Assembly: GCA_002840535.1 (NCBI GenBank)
Contig: PHBH01000018.1
Location: forward strand, 62,001 to 126,000
Origin: Deltaproteobacteria bacterium HGW-Deltaproteobacteria-15
Lineage (GTDB): Bacteria; Desulfobacterota; DSM-4660; Desulfatiglandales; HGW-15
DNA: 64,000 nt
Direction: 5' to 3'
Positions 33,214 to 41,247 of this stretch are shown here, in pieces; the stretch's first letter is position 1, and each line of letters begins with the position of its first letter. Made by a program: the position numbers and the translations under genes. The notes beneath the pieces were generated by a model. It saw only the letters and a list, made by a program, of their open reading frames with translations, was not told the DNA's origin and searched no databases.

Positions 33214-33660
33214 TCATCCCTCGGATTTTCCCAGCGCCAGCTTTGCCTCTCCGTGGACTTTTATACCCTCATGAGACGGCTCGGCACGGAGCTTCCCGGA
33301 TCTATCGAAAAGCTTTCCCTGAATCCGGGTGAGATACCCGTTCGTGAATACCTGTGTGACCACATTGAGAAGCGTTTCCCCGGAAGAGTAGAGCACACGA
33401 AAGCCCCCGGGGAATGTCTGAAGAGTGCACGCGCCGGGATTTTGAATGAGCCGCCCTGATTGAATCTCAACTAGGAATTCTCCCTGTCGGTCGAAAATGA
33501 AGCCTGAAATACGCGGGACATTCTCAGCTGGAGGAACGACCTCCGCCAGAAACCAGAAATCTCCCGATTCCGGGTCTCCCAGCAAGAACCCTGGAGACAA
33601 CATGTCATTCACGAGGTAATTGTGATGGGCGCTTATCAGGCTTTCCTTGTGCTTCAACAT
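33214..33660 (-). CDS. Conserved-looking hypothetical protein
   Basis: 148 residues from an ATG at 33660 (LKHKESLISAHHNYLVND). It looks cytosolic and mostly beta-strand, with FWFLAEVVPPAENVPRISGFIFDRQGEFLVEI and ILNEPPG-free natural codon use typical of the neighbours. No family was recognised. It lies between EtfA and the PLP enzyme on the same strand and may be co-transcribed; the 80-base gap toward EtfA contains ACAGGATGCAAGATGCAGG word repeats. Confidence 0.55.
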   Translation of the reverse strand: MLKHKESLISAHHNYLVNDMLSPGFLLGDPESGDFWFLAEVVPPAENVPRISGFIFDRQGEFLVEIQSGRLIQNPGACTLQTFPGGFRVLYSSGETLLNVVTQVFTNGYLTRIQGKLFDRSGKLRAEPSHEGIKVHGEAKLALGKSEG

Positions 33661-33674
33661 CGAAGACTCCGACG

Positions 33675-33743
33675 ATACAGGATGCAAGATGCAAGATGCA
33701 GGATACAGGATACAGGATTGGGACTTATGAGACCTGCATCCTG
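33675..33743. repeat. Word repeat, ACAGGATGCAAGATGCAGG type
   Basis: ATACAGGATGCAAGATGCAAG then ATGCAGGATACAGGATACAGG, ending with a short inverted GACCTGCATCCTG. It ends at the etfA stop codon. Related words occur at 41209-41247, 61381-61410 and 63337-63402. Confidence 0.6.
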
Positions 33744-33744
33744 A

Positions 33745-34737
33745 TTACAGCCTCTTTCTCAGCTTCTCCAGAAGGAGGGAAAGGATCGATTTTGCATCCC
33801 CCACGAGACCAAGATCGGCTATCTTGAAAACCGGTGCATTCGGATCCCGGTTCACCGCGATGATGGTCTCGGCCCCTTGAATGCCGGTCGTGAACTGAAG
33901 AGCGCCGGAGGTTCCCATTGTGATGAGGACGGTCTGGCCAAGAAGACGTTCATCGCCGGCCCATCCGGCGCGGATTGCAGGCCGGGTTGCACCCACTTCG
34001 CCGCCCAGAAGTTCGGCTAGTTCGAAAAGCTTTGCGAATTGCTCTCTGGAACCCAACCCCCTGCCCCCCACAACGACAACGGGGGCATCCTCCAATCTCG
34101 CTTTCCCCTTCTGCTCTGCCCTGCTTCGCAGGATCTGCACCCGCTCATCCGACTCGATCTCCACCTGCGGATAGATGATTCGACCCACGGCAGAAAAATT
34201 ATGGGGCTGCTCTTCAAAGACCCCCGGGTGAACCGTGGCCATCTGTGGTCTGTGATGAGGAGTCACTACCTCTGCCAGCAACTCGCCTCCGAAGGAGGGG
34301 CTCGTTTGTATCAGAAGCCCTGTTTCGTGATGGATTTCCAGAGCAACGCAATCTGCGCTCAATCCCGTGCAGAGACGTTTTGCAAGCCTCGGGAAAAACT
34401 CCCTGCCGAATGGGGTCGCACCTGCCAGAAAGATCTCGGGACGGTAGTCTGCCACCAGTTTAGCGACCACGCTGGTATAGGTTTCCACCTGGTAGTTTCT
34501 CAGCTCACCATGATCCACCACCATCACCACATCCGCGCCGTGTGCCACATACTCCATGGCGTACTGGTGAACGTGGTCTCCCAGAAGGAGTACGGTCACT
34601 TCGGTATTGAGTTTTCGGGCAAGGTCCTTTCCTTTGGCAATGAGCTGAAGGGTAACCCTGTTCTGGAAATAATTCCTGTAATCGCCGAAGACCCAGATGC
34701 CTTTATAGGATCGATCATTCACCTGCAGGTTCCTCAT
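33745..34737 (-). CDS. etfA: Electron transfer flavoprotein alpha subunit
   Basis: 330 residues. The C-terminal FAD domain has GGRGLGSREQFAKLFELAELLG, GATRPAIRAGWAGDERLLGQT, TSGALQFTTG, AVNRDPNAPVFKIADLGLVGD. The heterodimer with EtfB carries electrons from acyl-CoA dehydrogenases. ATG at 34737 overlaps the etfB 3' end by 23 bases. Compared with the family pattern, the segment between GQT and SGA (family: GQTG-TV-P-LYIA-G-SGA) is about seven residues shorter, removing the GKxVxPx part that lies near the flavin; this might be a genuine deletion or a family variant. It is co-located with EtfB and an acyl-CoA dehydrogenase. Confidence 0.9.
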   Translation of the reverse strand: MRNLQVNDRSYKGIWVFGDYRNYFQNRVTLQLIAKGKDLARKLNTEVTVLLLGDHVHQYAMEYVAHGADVVMVVDHGELRNYQVETYTSVVAKLVADYRPEIFLAGATPFGREFFPRLAKRLCTGLSADCVALEIHHETGLLIQTSPSFGGELLAEVVTPHHRPQMATVHPGVFEEQPHNFSAVGRIIYPQVEIESDERVQILRSRAEQKGKARLEDAPVVVVGGRGLGSREQFAKLFELAELLGGEVGATRPAIRAGWAGDERLLGQTVLITMGTSGALQFTTGIQGAETIIAVNRDPNAPVFKIADLGLVGDAKSILSLLLEKLRKRL

Positions 34738-35524
34738 CCAATATGGAAAGGGCCTCCAGCTTCTCCATGAGCTGCTCGACCAACTCATGGGCAGACCCGC
34801 TGACGACCTCTCCTTTTCTCTTGGGAGGCGGTTTGAACAATCGCCAAACACGCGTCGCCGAACCGCTCAACCCAACCTCATCAGCACAAAGCCCGAGTTC
34901 CTCAAGTCCCCACTTTATCACTTGCTGTTCAGTAAAGGCCCTTTCCAGATCGGCCATCGGGATGTGGTGAGGAAGAGTGATTTCCCCGGACACGGTCAGG
35001 AGAGCGGGCATGCTCACTCGTAGTGTGTAGATCAATCCTTCACTCACCTGCTTGACCACGAGGAAGGGCTTTTCAATGTGTATTTCACTCACCCCGCATA
35101 CCTGGGGCATATTCAGCTCTTCCGCTACTTGCGGGCCTACATGCCCGGTATCGCTGTCCACTGTCTGCAGCCCGCAGAGCACGAGGTCTGGGGATGGTTT
35201 CAGGCGCGAGACAGCCCTTGCGAGAACATGCGAAGTTGCGAGCGTGTCCGCACCTGCAAAAGCCGGATCCGAGAGCAGCACAACCTCGTCCGCTCCAAAC
35301 GCCAGCGCTTCCCGGAGGGCCTCTTCGCTTTGAGGCGGCCCCATGGTTATTACGGTGACTCTGCCGCCATGGCGTTCGCGCAAATGCAGGGCCGCTTCGA
35401 GCGCGATCACATCCAGAGGGTTGATGATACTGTCCACCCCTTCGCGGATGATGGTCATGCGCTCGGTATTGATGCGAATGCTCGGTACGTCGGGAACCTG
35501 TTTGATGCAAACCACTATGTTCAT
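34715..35524 (-). CDS. etfB: Electron transfer flavoprotein beta subunit
   Basis: 269-residue partner of EtfA. Visible: IVVCIKQVPD at the N-terminus, GVDSIINPLDVIALEAALHLRE (in parts) and the C-terminal VGLSGSATRVWRLFKPPPKRKGE, typical of EtfB. It carries electrons from acyl-CoA dehydrogenase toward a membrane oxidoreductase or, in some anaerobes, takes part in bifurcation. No Bcd-Etf-specific evidence of bifurcation is visible. The start codon at 35524 is preceded directly by GTTAATGGTTA word repeats and has no recognisable ribosome site, which is odd. Confidence 0.92.
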   Translation of the reverse strand: MNIVVCIKQVPDVPSIRINTERMTIIREGVDSIINPLDVIALEAALHLRERHGGRVTVITMGPPQSEEALREALAFGADEVVLLSDPAFAGADTLATSHVLARAVSRLKPSPDLVLCGLQTVDSDTGHVGPQVAEELNMPQVCGVSEIHIEKPFLVVKQVSEGLIYTLRVSMPALLTVSGEITLPHHIPMADLERAFTEQQVIKWGLEELGLCADEVGLSGSATRVWRLFKPPPKRKGEVVSGSAHELVEQLMEKLEALSILDEEPAGE

Positions 35525-35688
35525 AAGAATAGTTAATGGTTATCGGTTAATAGTTAATGGTAAAAAAAACGGTTAATGGTTATCAGTTAAGTGTTAATGG
35601 TTGAAAGGACAACTAAGGACGGAGGAGGATTATTCAAGCATTTCTTCAACGATTAACGATTAACTGTTAACGATTAACTGTTAACTCC
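35525..35688. repeat. GTTAATGGTTA / GATTAACTGTTAAC inverted word element before etfB
   Basis: The left arm (35529-35598) repeats GTTAATGGTTATCGGTTAAT-like words, and the right arm (35648-35686) repeats AACGATTAACGATTAACTG and TTAACGATTAACTGTTAAC. The arms are inverted. It spans the 156 bases between etfB and the upstream acyl-CoA dehydrogenase and touches the etfB start and the dehydrogenase stop. Confidence 0.8.
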
Positions 35689-36826
35689 TTTTCCCCAGGG
35701 TCCTGGCAATGACCATGCGCTGTATTTCCGAAGTCCCTTCATAGATCTCGCATACCTTTGCGTCGCGGTAATAGCGCTCAATAGGGTAGGCCTTGCTGTA
35801 CCCGTACCCTCCGTGGATCTGGAGTCCGTATCTGGCGCTCTCGACCGCCGTTTCACTCGCAAAGAGCTTGGCCATTGCGGATTCCCTGACATGATCCATA
35901 CCTCGATCCCTCAGCCAGCATGCCCGGAAAATCAACAGCCTCGCGGCTTCGATTCTTGTAGCCATGTCGGCAAGAAACCCCTTGATCGCATCGAATTCGG
36001 TCAGGGGTTTATTGAACTGATGCCGCTCTGTCGCATACCTGAGAGAGACATCCAGGCAGGCCTGGGCAATGCCCAGCGCCTGGGCGCCAATGCCGATGCG
36101 TCCGCCCGAAAGCGTCGAAAGGGCTATTTTCATTCCCTGCCCCTCCTCGCCGAGCCTGTTCTCCGCGGGAATGCGGCAATCGTTCAGGATGATCGGGCAA
36201 ACAGGATTGCCTCTCATGCCCATGAGTTCCTCTACCTGACCCTTGTCGAGACCCCTCCTCTCCGACTCCACGATGAATACGCAGTATTCCTTGCTCTTCC
36301 CTGAACCGTTCAGAAATGCAAAAATCAGGTTGAGCCCCGAAACCCCGCCATTGGTCACGAAAATCTTATTCCCGTTCAGGATGTACCCGTCCCCGTCCCG
36401 CACCGCCATGGTTTCGAGACAGGAGGCATCGGATCCGGCATTGGGTTCCGTCAGGCAGAACGTGCCTATCTTCTCTCCCTTTGCGAGAGGCGCGAGGAAT
36501 TTCTCATGCTGTTCCCTGGTTCCGAATTCGTATACGGGATAGGCGGAGACGCTGTTGTGCACGGATACGCAAAGGCCCATGGCTGCACAAGCCCGGGAGA
36601 TCTCCTCCACCACGATGGCGTAGCTGATCATGTCCAGGCCGGCACCGCCAAAGCTTTGAGGGATGACCAGCCCGAAATACTGGAGTGCTGCCATTTCAGC
36701 AGCCACTTCCAGGGGAAATCTTCCCGTGACGTCCATCTCTGCTGCGATCGGAGCCAGTTTCTCTTCCGAGAATCTCCTGGCGGTTCGCCTGATCACGGCC
36801 TGCTTCATGGAAGGTTCAAAACGCAT
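35681..36826 (-). CDS. Acyl-CoA dehydrogenase (short-chain type)
   Basis: 381-residue FAD enzyme that forms the 2,3-double bond of acyl-CoA; electrons go to EtfAB encoded downstream. Family motifs: YGGAGLDMISYAI-like PQSFGGAGLDMISYAIVVEE, FCLTEPNAGSDAS (N-terminal ACDH signature 1), HQFNKPLTEFDAIKGFLADM, IHGGYGYSKAYPIERYYRDAK, and IYEGTSEIQRMVIAR with the catalytic Glu. The ATG at 36826 gives the standard length; the longer frame to 36994 adds low-complexity residues. It is probably a butyryl-CoA-like dehydrogenase in a syntrophic beta-oxidation module, chain-length not determinable. Confidence 0.94.
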   Translation of the reverse strand: MRFEPSMKQAVIRRTARRFSEEKLAPIAAEMDVTGRFPLEVAAEMAALQYFGLVIPQSFGGAGLDMISYAIVVEEISRACAAMGLCVSVHNSVSAYPVYEFGTREQHEKFLAPLAKGEKIGTFCLTEPNAGSDASCLETMAVRDGDGYILNGNKIFVTNGGVSGLNLIFAFLNGSGKSKEYCVFIVESERRGLDKGQVEELMGMRGNPVCPIILNDCRIPAENRLGEEGQGMKIALSTLSGGRIGIGAQALGIAQACLDVSLRYATERHQFNKPLTEFDAIKGFLADMATRIEAARLLIFRACWLRDRGMDHVRESAMAKLFASETAVESARYGLQIHGGYGYSKAYPIERYYRDAKVCEIYEGTSEIQRMVIARTLGKRS

Positions 36827-37037
36827 GGCGGCATCATATTCGAAATGGGCTCCCGTTTCAAACCGTAAATCCCTCGGGAAGGGTCTGGACAGGATCACAG
36901 GATCAACAGGATTGGGAAAGAAAGGGCAAGCAGGAAGGAGGATGGGGAAAGTCTGGTTTTCTTTGCGTTTGCGATACTCGCCACAATCTGACAAAATTAA
37001 AGCACGAGATTAAAAACAATAGAACTGGAGGTTTCCA

Positions 37038-37307
37038 ATGGCGCTACACCCTGAAGGCATAATGCCACTGACAGCAGAGGTGGTCTCGGTGAAGGGCACT
37101 TGCAGCGCAGGCCACAAAAAGGGCGAATCATTCCGGATCGGATGCTGGGATAGCGGCGGGTTGTGCGGCTTCTTTTATCATGACATTTTTCCCAACCTGA
37201 ACGTCATGCAGTTCGGGGGCAAGTACCCGTGGGGCGGCGAGGATGAAATGACCCTTGAATGTCCGGATCGGCAGAATGCGGTTACGATTCGGATTCGGAA
37301 GAGCTGA
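37038..37307 (+). CDS. TIGR04076 family protein
   Basis: 89 residues, small cytosolic protein. VVSVKGTCSAGHKKGESFRI, GLCGFFYHDIFPNLNVMQFG and the final ECPDRQNAVTIRIRK match the family pattern C-GH--G-x-F...CPD. Three to four conserved Cys and the GH motif suggest metal binding, though no function is known. GGAGG is seven bases before the ATG. It is divergent from the acyl-CoA dehydrogenase gene and stands alone. Confidence 0.85.
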   Translation: MALHPEGIMPLTAEVVSVKGTCSAGHKKGESFRIGCWDSGGLCGFFYHDIFPNLNVMQFGGKYPWGGEDEMTLECPDRQNAVTIRIRKS

Positions 37308-37348
37308 GACTAACATCTGTTCAGGATTTCCAGGAAGGGATCGATCCC

Positions 37349-37420
37349 TAAATCCGAAGCACGAAATTCGAAATCCGAAACAATACCAAATGACCGAAAT
37401 TCAAATGACCAAAACCAAAT
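37349..37420 (+). repeat. CCGAAATCCGAAA word element, single arm
   Basis: TAAATCCGAAGCACGAAATT, then CGAAATCCGAAACAATACC and AAATGACCGAAATTCAAATG. Over 70 bases it matches the complement of 25593-25673 with few changes. No inverted partner is present here. Confidence 0.7.
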
Positions 37421-37460
37421 AGTGTCCTGAGTCTTTAATTCGGTTACAAACGCCGGTTGG

Positions 37461-37521
37461 AGCAGGGCACGGGGTGATCTTCGGAGAAAAGATCACGTCC
37501 CCTGCTGCTGGAAATCTTTTT
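37461..37521 (+). terminator. Hairpin and T-tract, likely terminator
   Basis: AGCAGGG (37461) with CCCTGCT (to 37506) and, inside, GTGATCTT with AAGATCAC (37474-37496) form a long stem. ATCTTTTTCC follows. It lies between the TIGR04076 gene and the convergent DUF3786 gene. Confidence 0.55.
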
Positions 37522-37548
37522 CCGTCAAAGGATGGCCAGTGCACTATT

Positions 37549-38466
37549 TCAATGACCCGGGGGCGTCACCAGTGCTGTGGAGACAAGCTGAACAAGGCCC
37601 CATATTGCGTCTGCGGGAAGATGCTTTTCCACGGAACGGTCGAACAGGATCGAAACACGGGGTTCAAACTCCTCATCCCCTTCCCAGAGGAGATAATAGA
37701 GCGGGACCTTCGGGAGCGCCTGAATTCTGAAGGCCGCGTCCGCCGCATCGATGACGACTCCACCCAGAGCCCCAGCCGCTCTTCGAAACCCATCAAGGTT
37801 TCGTCCAAATCGCGCAATCAGAGGTCTGGTGCTCAGTTCGTGGGGCCCTCGAAAAAAGTGCCCCTCCTTGAGCTGTTGAGCGGTGACCATCTCATGAGCG
37901 AGATCCGCGTCCTTGGCTCCAAGAACATACACGAGCAGGATGAGCTCCAAGAGAGGGTGATCCACTCTTTCCCACCCGGCTCCCCCCGGCTTCTTCAAAC
38001 ATCTCTCCTCCCCATCCACGAGGTAGGTCTCACTGAGGAAAGGAACGACCAAACCAAGTGGGGGGCGGAATTCCGCAACGGCATTGCGGCACATTTCCCT
38101 TATATCCCCCTGCACAAGATTCTCCCAGTATTGTGCCGGGACCTGAACAGGTTGAACCACGGGCGTTTTCCCCTGTGCCATCTCTTTGCGCCTCCTTTCC
38201 TGCATCATCAGAAACCCCTTGCTGAAGGGATACGGCCCCTTCTCGAAAAGCTCGCATGGGAACCCGAGACAGTCTCTCAGGCAATACTCCAGCTCATTCC
38301 TGGCAGCGCAGGCCAGGATAGGGCAAGGGGCGCCGAGAATTCTCATCTGGGCAGCGATCTTTGTTTGACCCTCCGCGCTTCTGCCCGACCCGCATGTGCC
38401 GCAGAGACCGGCCGCGTTTAAGCGGCATGCACTGCAGTCAATCCCGCAAGCTCCTGTGCTCTTCAC
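37549..38466 (-). CDS. DUF3786-family putative Fe-S protein with N-terminal Cys cluster
   Basis: 305 residues. The N-terminal part has a dense Cys pattern (CGIDCSACRLNAAGLCGTCG, then CPILACAARNELEYCLRDC and CELF) like DUF3795-type iron-sulfur segments. The C-terminal half (about 125-305) matches the DUF3786 pattern, including FLSETYLVDGEE near the start, PLIARFGRNLDGFRRAAGAL and FDRSVEKHLPADAIW. The GTG start overlaps the HisF stop (GTGA), so the two are translationally coupled. No function is known. DUF3786 proteins are found in anaerobes and often carry metal-binding Cys; coupling to HisF is unexplained. Confidence 0.8.
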   Translation of the reverse strand: MKSTGACGIDCSACRLNAAGLCGTCGSGRSAEGQTKIAAQMRILGAPCPILACAARNELEYCLRDCLGFPCELFEKGPYPFSKGFLMMQERRRKEMAQGKTPVVQPVQVPAQYWENLVQGDIREMCRNAVAEFRPPLGLVVPFLSETYLVDGEERCLKKPGGAGWERVDHPLLELILLVYVLGAKDADLAHEMVTAQQLKEGHFFRGPHELSTRPLIARFGRNLDGFRRAAGALGGVVIDAADAAFRIQALPKVPLYYLLWEGDEEFEPRVSILFDRSVEKHLPADAIWGLVQLVSTALVTPPGH

Positions 38467-39227
38467 AGGTTCACCGTTAATCCTTTTTCCTTCAAGTAAG
38501 ACTTGAGCTCTCGAATACCGATCAGCCGGTAATGGAACACAGAGGCTGCCAAAAGAACATCGGCGCCGCCCTTTGCCACGGCATCATAAAAGTGCTCCAG
38601 TTTTCCGGCGCCGCCGGAGGCGACCACGGGGAGGCTCACCGCATCGGAGATGGCCCTGGTGAACTCGAGATCATATCCCGCCTGCGTTCCGTCTCCGTCC
38701 ATGCTGGTAGGCAGGAGCACACCGGCGCCAAGTTCTTCGCATCTCTTTGCCCACTCTACAGCGTCTCTGCCCACAGCCTTTGTCCCGCCTGAGACGACGA
38801 GTTCGAAACCCGAGGGCATACTGCTGTTCCTCTTCGCATCGATCGCCACGGTGATTCTGGCCTTTCCGAAAGACTTGGCCGCCTCTCTTATCAGATCCGG
38901 AGTCTTGACAGCGGCACTGTTCATGGACACCTTGGCTGCGCCTGCGGTGAGCACAAGTTCTATGTCTTCGAGAGTGGAGATTCCTCCCCCGACGGTGAGC
39001 GGGATTTTGATGACTGCGGAGACCTTGCGCACCCACTCGAGACGGGTTTTACGGTTCTCGAGAGTGGCGGCAATATCCAGCATGGCAAGCTCGTCGGCGC
39101 CTTCCTTCTCATAAAAAGCAGCATTGACTACCGGGTCCCCTGCATCCTTCAGATCAACGAAATGAACTCCCTTTACCACCATCCCCTCTTTCATATCCAG
39201 GCAAGGCATGATCCGGATTGTTTCCAT
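38463..39227 (-). CDS. hisF: HisF (imidazole glycerol phosphate synthase cyclase subunit), isolated from other his genes
   Basis: 254-residue half-barrel duplication. MPCLDMKEGMVVKGVHF carries the first catalytic Asp, TVAIDAKRN the second, PLTVGGGISTLEDI, LLPTSMDGDGTQAGYD and ASGGAGKLEHF the phosphate loops. It makes imidazole glycerol phosphate and AICAR with ammonia from HisH. The ATG at 39227 has AAGGAGGAAG upstream. No HisH or other histidine gene is nearby. It resembles a divergent HisF subgroup (DIAAT instead of DITAS after the second strand), so a role outside histidine synthesis is possible. Confidence 0.85.
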   Translation of the reverse strand: METIRIMPCLDMKEGMVVKGVHFVDLKDAGDPVVNAAFYEKEGADELAMLDIAATLENRKTRLEWVRKVSAVIKIPLTVGGGISTLEDIELVLTAGAAKVSMNSAAVKTPDLIREAAKSFGKARITVAIDAKRNSSMPSGFELVVSGGTKAVGRDAVEWAKRCEELGAGVLLPTSMDGDGTQAGYDLEFTRAISDAVSLPVVASGGAGKLEHFYDAVAKGGADVLLAASVFHYRLIGIRELKSYLKEKGLTVNL

Positions 39228-39238
39228 ATCTTCCTCCT

Positions 39239-39376
39239 TAAAAATGGTTTGTCTGGTCTGTTTGGTTTGTTTAGTTTCTTTGGTTTCTCTCCTGTTTCTC
39301 ATCCCTCCGGGATCGGTATGTCATTCTTCTTTTTTCAGACAACCAGACAAACCAAACAAACCAGACAAACCCAATG
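39239..39376. repeat. GTTTGTCTGG / CCAGACAAACC inverted word element upstream of hisF
   Basis: The left arm (39239-39300) is AATGGTTTGTCTGGTCTGTT, TGGTTTGTTTAGTTTC; the right arm (39343-39376) is GACAACCAGACAAACCAAAC and AAACCAGACAAACC. The arms are inverted and the words are those of 7409-7705. It fills most of the hisF leader region. Confidence 0.7.
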
Positions 39377-39385
39377 GACCCCTCC

Positions 39386-40240
39386 TTACTGAACCGCCTC
39401 AACCATGAGCAGGATGGAAAGGGATGACCGACTCTCGCTGCTTCCTGTCTCCAGTATAGCGCTCATGACCTCATTGCCCTGGGTATCCGCGCCCCCGATC
39501 TCCAGCCATGCTCCTAAGGGCACCGTTACCCGTGTGGAAGCATCCGCAAACCGGATAACCTCCCGCCGTGGGCCGTCCGTTTCATGAGAAATTCGGGGGA
39601 CGATCTCGACGTCCGCCTGATCGCCCATCAGAACAGGTTTGACATCCAGCCCTGTCTCGATCCTTCTGATGGAGGGGATCTCCAACACCCTTGCATGTCT
39701 GCGGCTGAGCTCCACCCACCTGCGGCTGAAGGGTATCTCTTTCCCTATGGCCATGTACGCCCAGTTTCCAGAGGCAACCTGGATATAAAACTCCGACCTC
39801 TCCCGATGCTCGCTTGTCTTGGTGCGCGCCCGTACGTCCACACCATCCCGCGGCCTTCCCTTTGAGGCCCTCCAGTTCTGCCCCGAGATGGAGCCCTCGA
39901 TCGAAAGGGACCCCCCCTGCTGAGACTCCGATTCCACGAACTTTACCCGTATCCGCGTCTGCTTGAGAGGCTGGTCAAGGTTTGCCAGGAAGGCTTCAAC
40001 TCTCCGGATGGATTCAGGGGTATCCACGATTACCAGGGAATTTGCCTGGGTGTCGACCGCAACCCTGCCTTCCCTGCTGAGCTGATTCTCAACGAGCGGC
40101 AGGACCTCCGAAGCATTTCTATAGTTCAGCCTCAGAATGGCTGCCTCACCATAGCAGAGAACGGAGGTTAGAACCGTCAGCAGAAAAAGGAGGAGGACAA
40201 AGCATTTGGCATTTGACACCGGCCATTTACCATTTAACAT
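39386..40240 (-). CDS. Secretin N-terminal-domain protein (GspD/PilQ-like, short)
   Basis: 284 residues. The mature N-terminal domain has the NolW/secretin fold pattern (LRLNYRNASEVLPLVENQLS, and NSLVIVDTPESIRRVEAFLANLDQP). The C-terminal part lacks a full secretin barrel, so it may be an inner secretin-like lipoprotein or periplasmic adaptor. A signal peptide (FVLLLFLLTVLTSVLCYG) begins at residue 14; the 13 residues ahead are encoded by a word repeat (AAATGTTAAATGGTAAATGG), so the true start may be a later GTG or the repeat has added an extension. No other secretion genes are adjacent. Confidence 0.65.
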   Translation of the reverse strand: MLNGKWPVSNAKCFVLLLFLLTVLTSVLCYGEAAILRLNYRNASEVLPLVENQLSREGRVAVDTQANSLVIVDTPESIRRVEAFLANLDQPLKQTRIRVKFVESESQQGGSLSIEGSISGQNWRASKGRPRDGVDVRARTKTSEHRERSEFYIQVASGNWAYMAIGKEIPFSRRWVELSRRHARVLEIPSIRRIETGLDVKPVLMGDQADVEIVPRISHETDGPRREVIRFADASTRVTVPLGAWLEIGGADTQGNEVMSAILETGSSESRSSLSILLMVEAVQ

Positions 40241-40247
40241 TTGATGC
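40203..40247. repeat. Word repeat, CATTTGGCATTTGACACC type, at a gene start
   Basis: GCATTTGGCATTTGACACCG and GCCATTTACCATTTAACATT on the plus strand, so the minus-strand copy encodes the first residues and start of the secretin-domain gene. Confidence 0.55.
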
Positions 40248-40307
40248 CCTCGTAAAAAGCCTTTTGCGCTCTGCTCTATGCCGCCCCATCCCGCACCTTA
40301 AATCATG

Positions 40308-41171
40308 CTAAGTTTTCATCATAATTGCACGCTGCAGAACTTTGAATCGAAATTCTTTCGCCTCCCACCACTCTTCCCCATCCGCTTGAAGGAAATGGGG
40401 ACGATCGAGCACCGCTTTCACTCTCATCCCGGTTTGGTAATGGCCGGTGCGGCTCGAAGAGACAAAAGACGCGGTTGCCCAGAAGAGGGATCTCCAAAAA
40501 CCGGAGCTCACCGCAAGAATGTGGAGTTTTCCGTCATCGAGCTTTGCCTCTGGAACAATCTTCATCCTGAAGCCATGATAAGGATGCTTCACCACGAGCA
40601 GCGTCAGGACCTGCCGCAACTTGGATCCGACCCCATCTACCTCGAGCGTTCCGGACATCCTCTTATACTTACCAGGATAAGCAGCCAGGGCAGCGAACAG
40701 ATACGCGCAGAATCCAATCTTGTTGAGTCCTGGATACCTCTTCCTCATCCTCAGGACGGCGCTTTCGATCCCAATTGAGGCCGAAAACCCAACCCTGCCT
40801 CTGCACTCAATAAGATCGAAATGCCGAACCGGAGCATCCCTGATCTTCCGGGAAATGGCTGCGATGTTTCCCTTCAGCCGGAGAGCGTGCCGCATGGCAT
40901 TGCCTGTTCCGAGGGGAATAAAGCCCACGGGGGTCGTGCCTCTGTCAATAGCATTGACGAGCATCGAGAGGGTGCCGTCGCCCCCGGCGCCAACGAGGAC
41001 GTCGCATTCCCGGGCCGCGCTGATTGCATACTCTTTGAACTCTTCCGGGGTTCGGGCATCCAGGCCATGGACCTTCGCGTCCAGGATGCTTGCTGCATCT
41101 CTGAGGAGTAAGCGCTTCCTCTCAGCAGGAATACCCCCTGAAGCAGGATTAGCTAGAATTGCATATCGCAT
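40308..41171 (-). CDS. Diacylglycerol kinase-family lipid kinase
   Basis: 287 residues. The kinase catalytic domain has GAGGDGTLSMLVNAI (GGDGT, nucleotide loop), IPLGTGNAMRHAL (PLGTGN), and RHFDLIECRGRVGFSASIGIE. It belongs with DgkB/YegS and phosphorylates diacylglycerol or a related lipid for phospholipid recycling. The ATG at 41171 (RYAILANPASGG) fits the family; the longer frame is in word-repeat DNA. It stands on the minus strand upstream of the secretin-domain gene and downstream of the CBS protein gene. Confidence 0.88.
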   Translation of the reverse strand: MRYAILANPASGGIPAERKRLLLRDAASILDAKVHGLDARTPEEFKEYAISAARECDVLVGAGGDGTLSMLVNAIDRGTTPVGFIPLGTGNAMRHALRLKGNIAAISRKIRDAPVRHFDLIECRGRVGFSASIGIESAVLRMRKRYPGLNKIGFCAYLFAALAAYPGKYKRMSGTLEVDGVGSKLRQVLTLLVVKHPYHGFRMKIVPEAKLDDGKLHILAVSSGFWRSLFWATASFVSSSRTGHYQTGMRVKAVLDRPHFLQADGEEWWEAKEFRFKVLQRAIMMKT

Positions 41172-41208
41172 CGAAGCAGACACTTTCCGGGCGCGATGAA
41201 TTTCTCTT

Positions 41209-41247
41209 TTGTCCTGAATTTTGCATCCAGGATCCTGCAACCTGCTA
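41209..41247. repeat. Word repeat, TGCATCCAGGATCCTGCAACC type
   Basis: GTCCTGAATTTTGCATCCAG followed by GATCCTGCAACCTGC. A short member of the ACAGGATGCAGG word family, between the CBS protein and lipid kinase genes; it touches the CBS gene stop. Confidence 0.45.

Noticed and set aside
37474..38421. Long open frame on the plus strand (315 codons)
   Set aside because: It lies wholly antisense to the DUF3786 gene, has no recognisable domain and reflects codon bias of the real gene.
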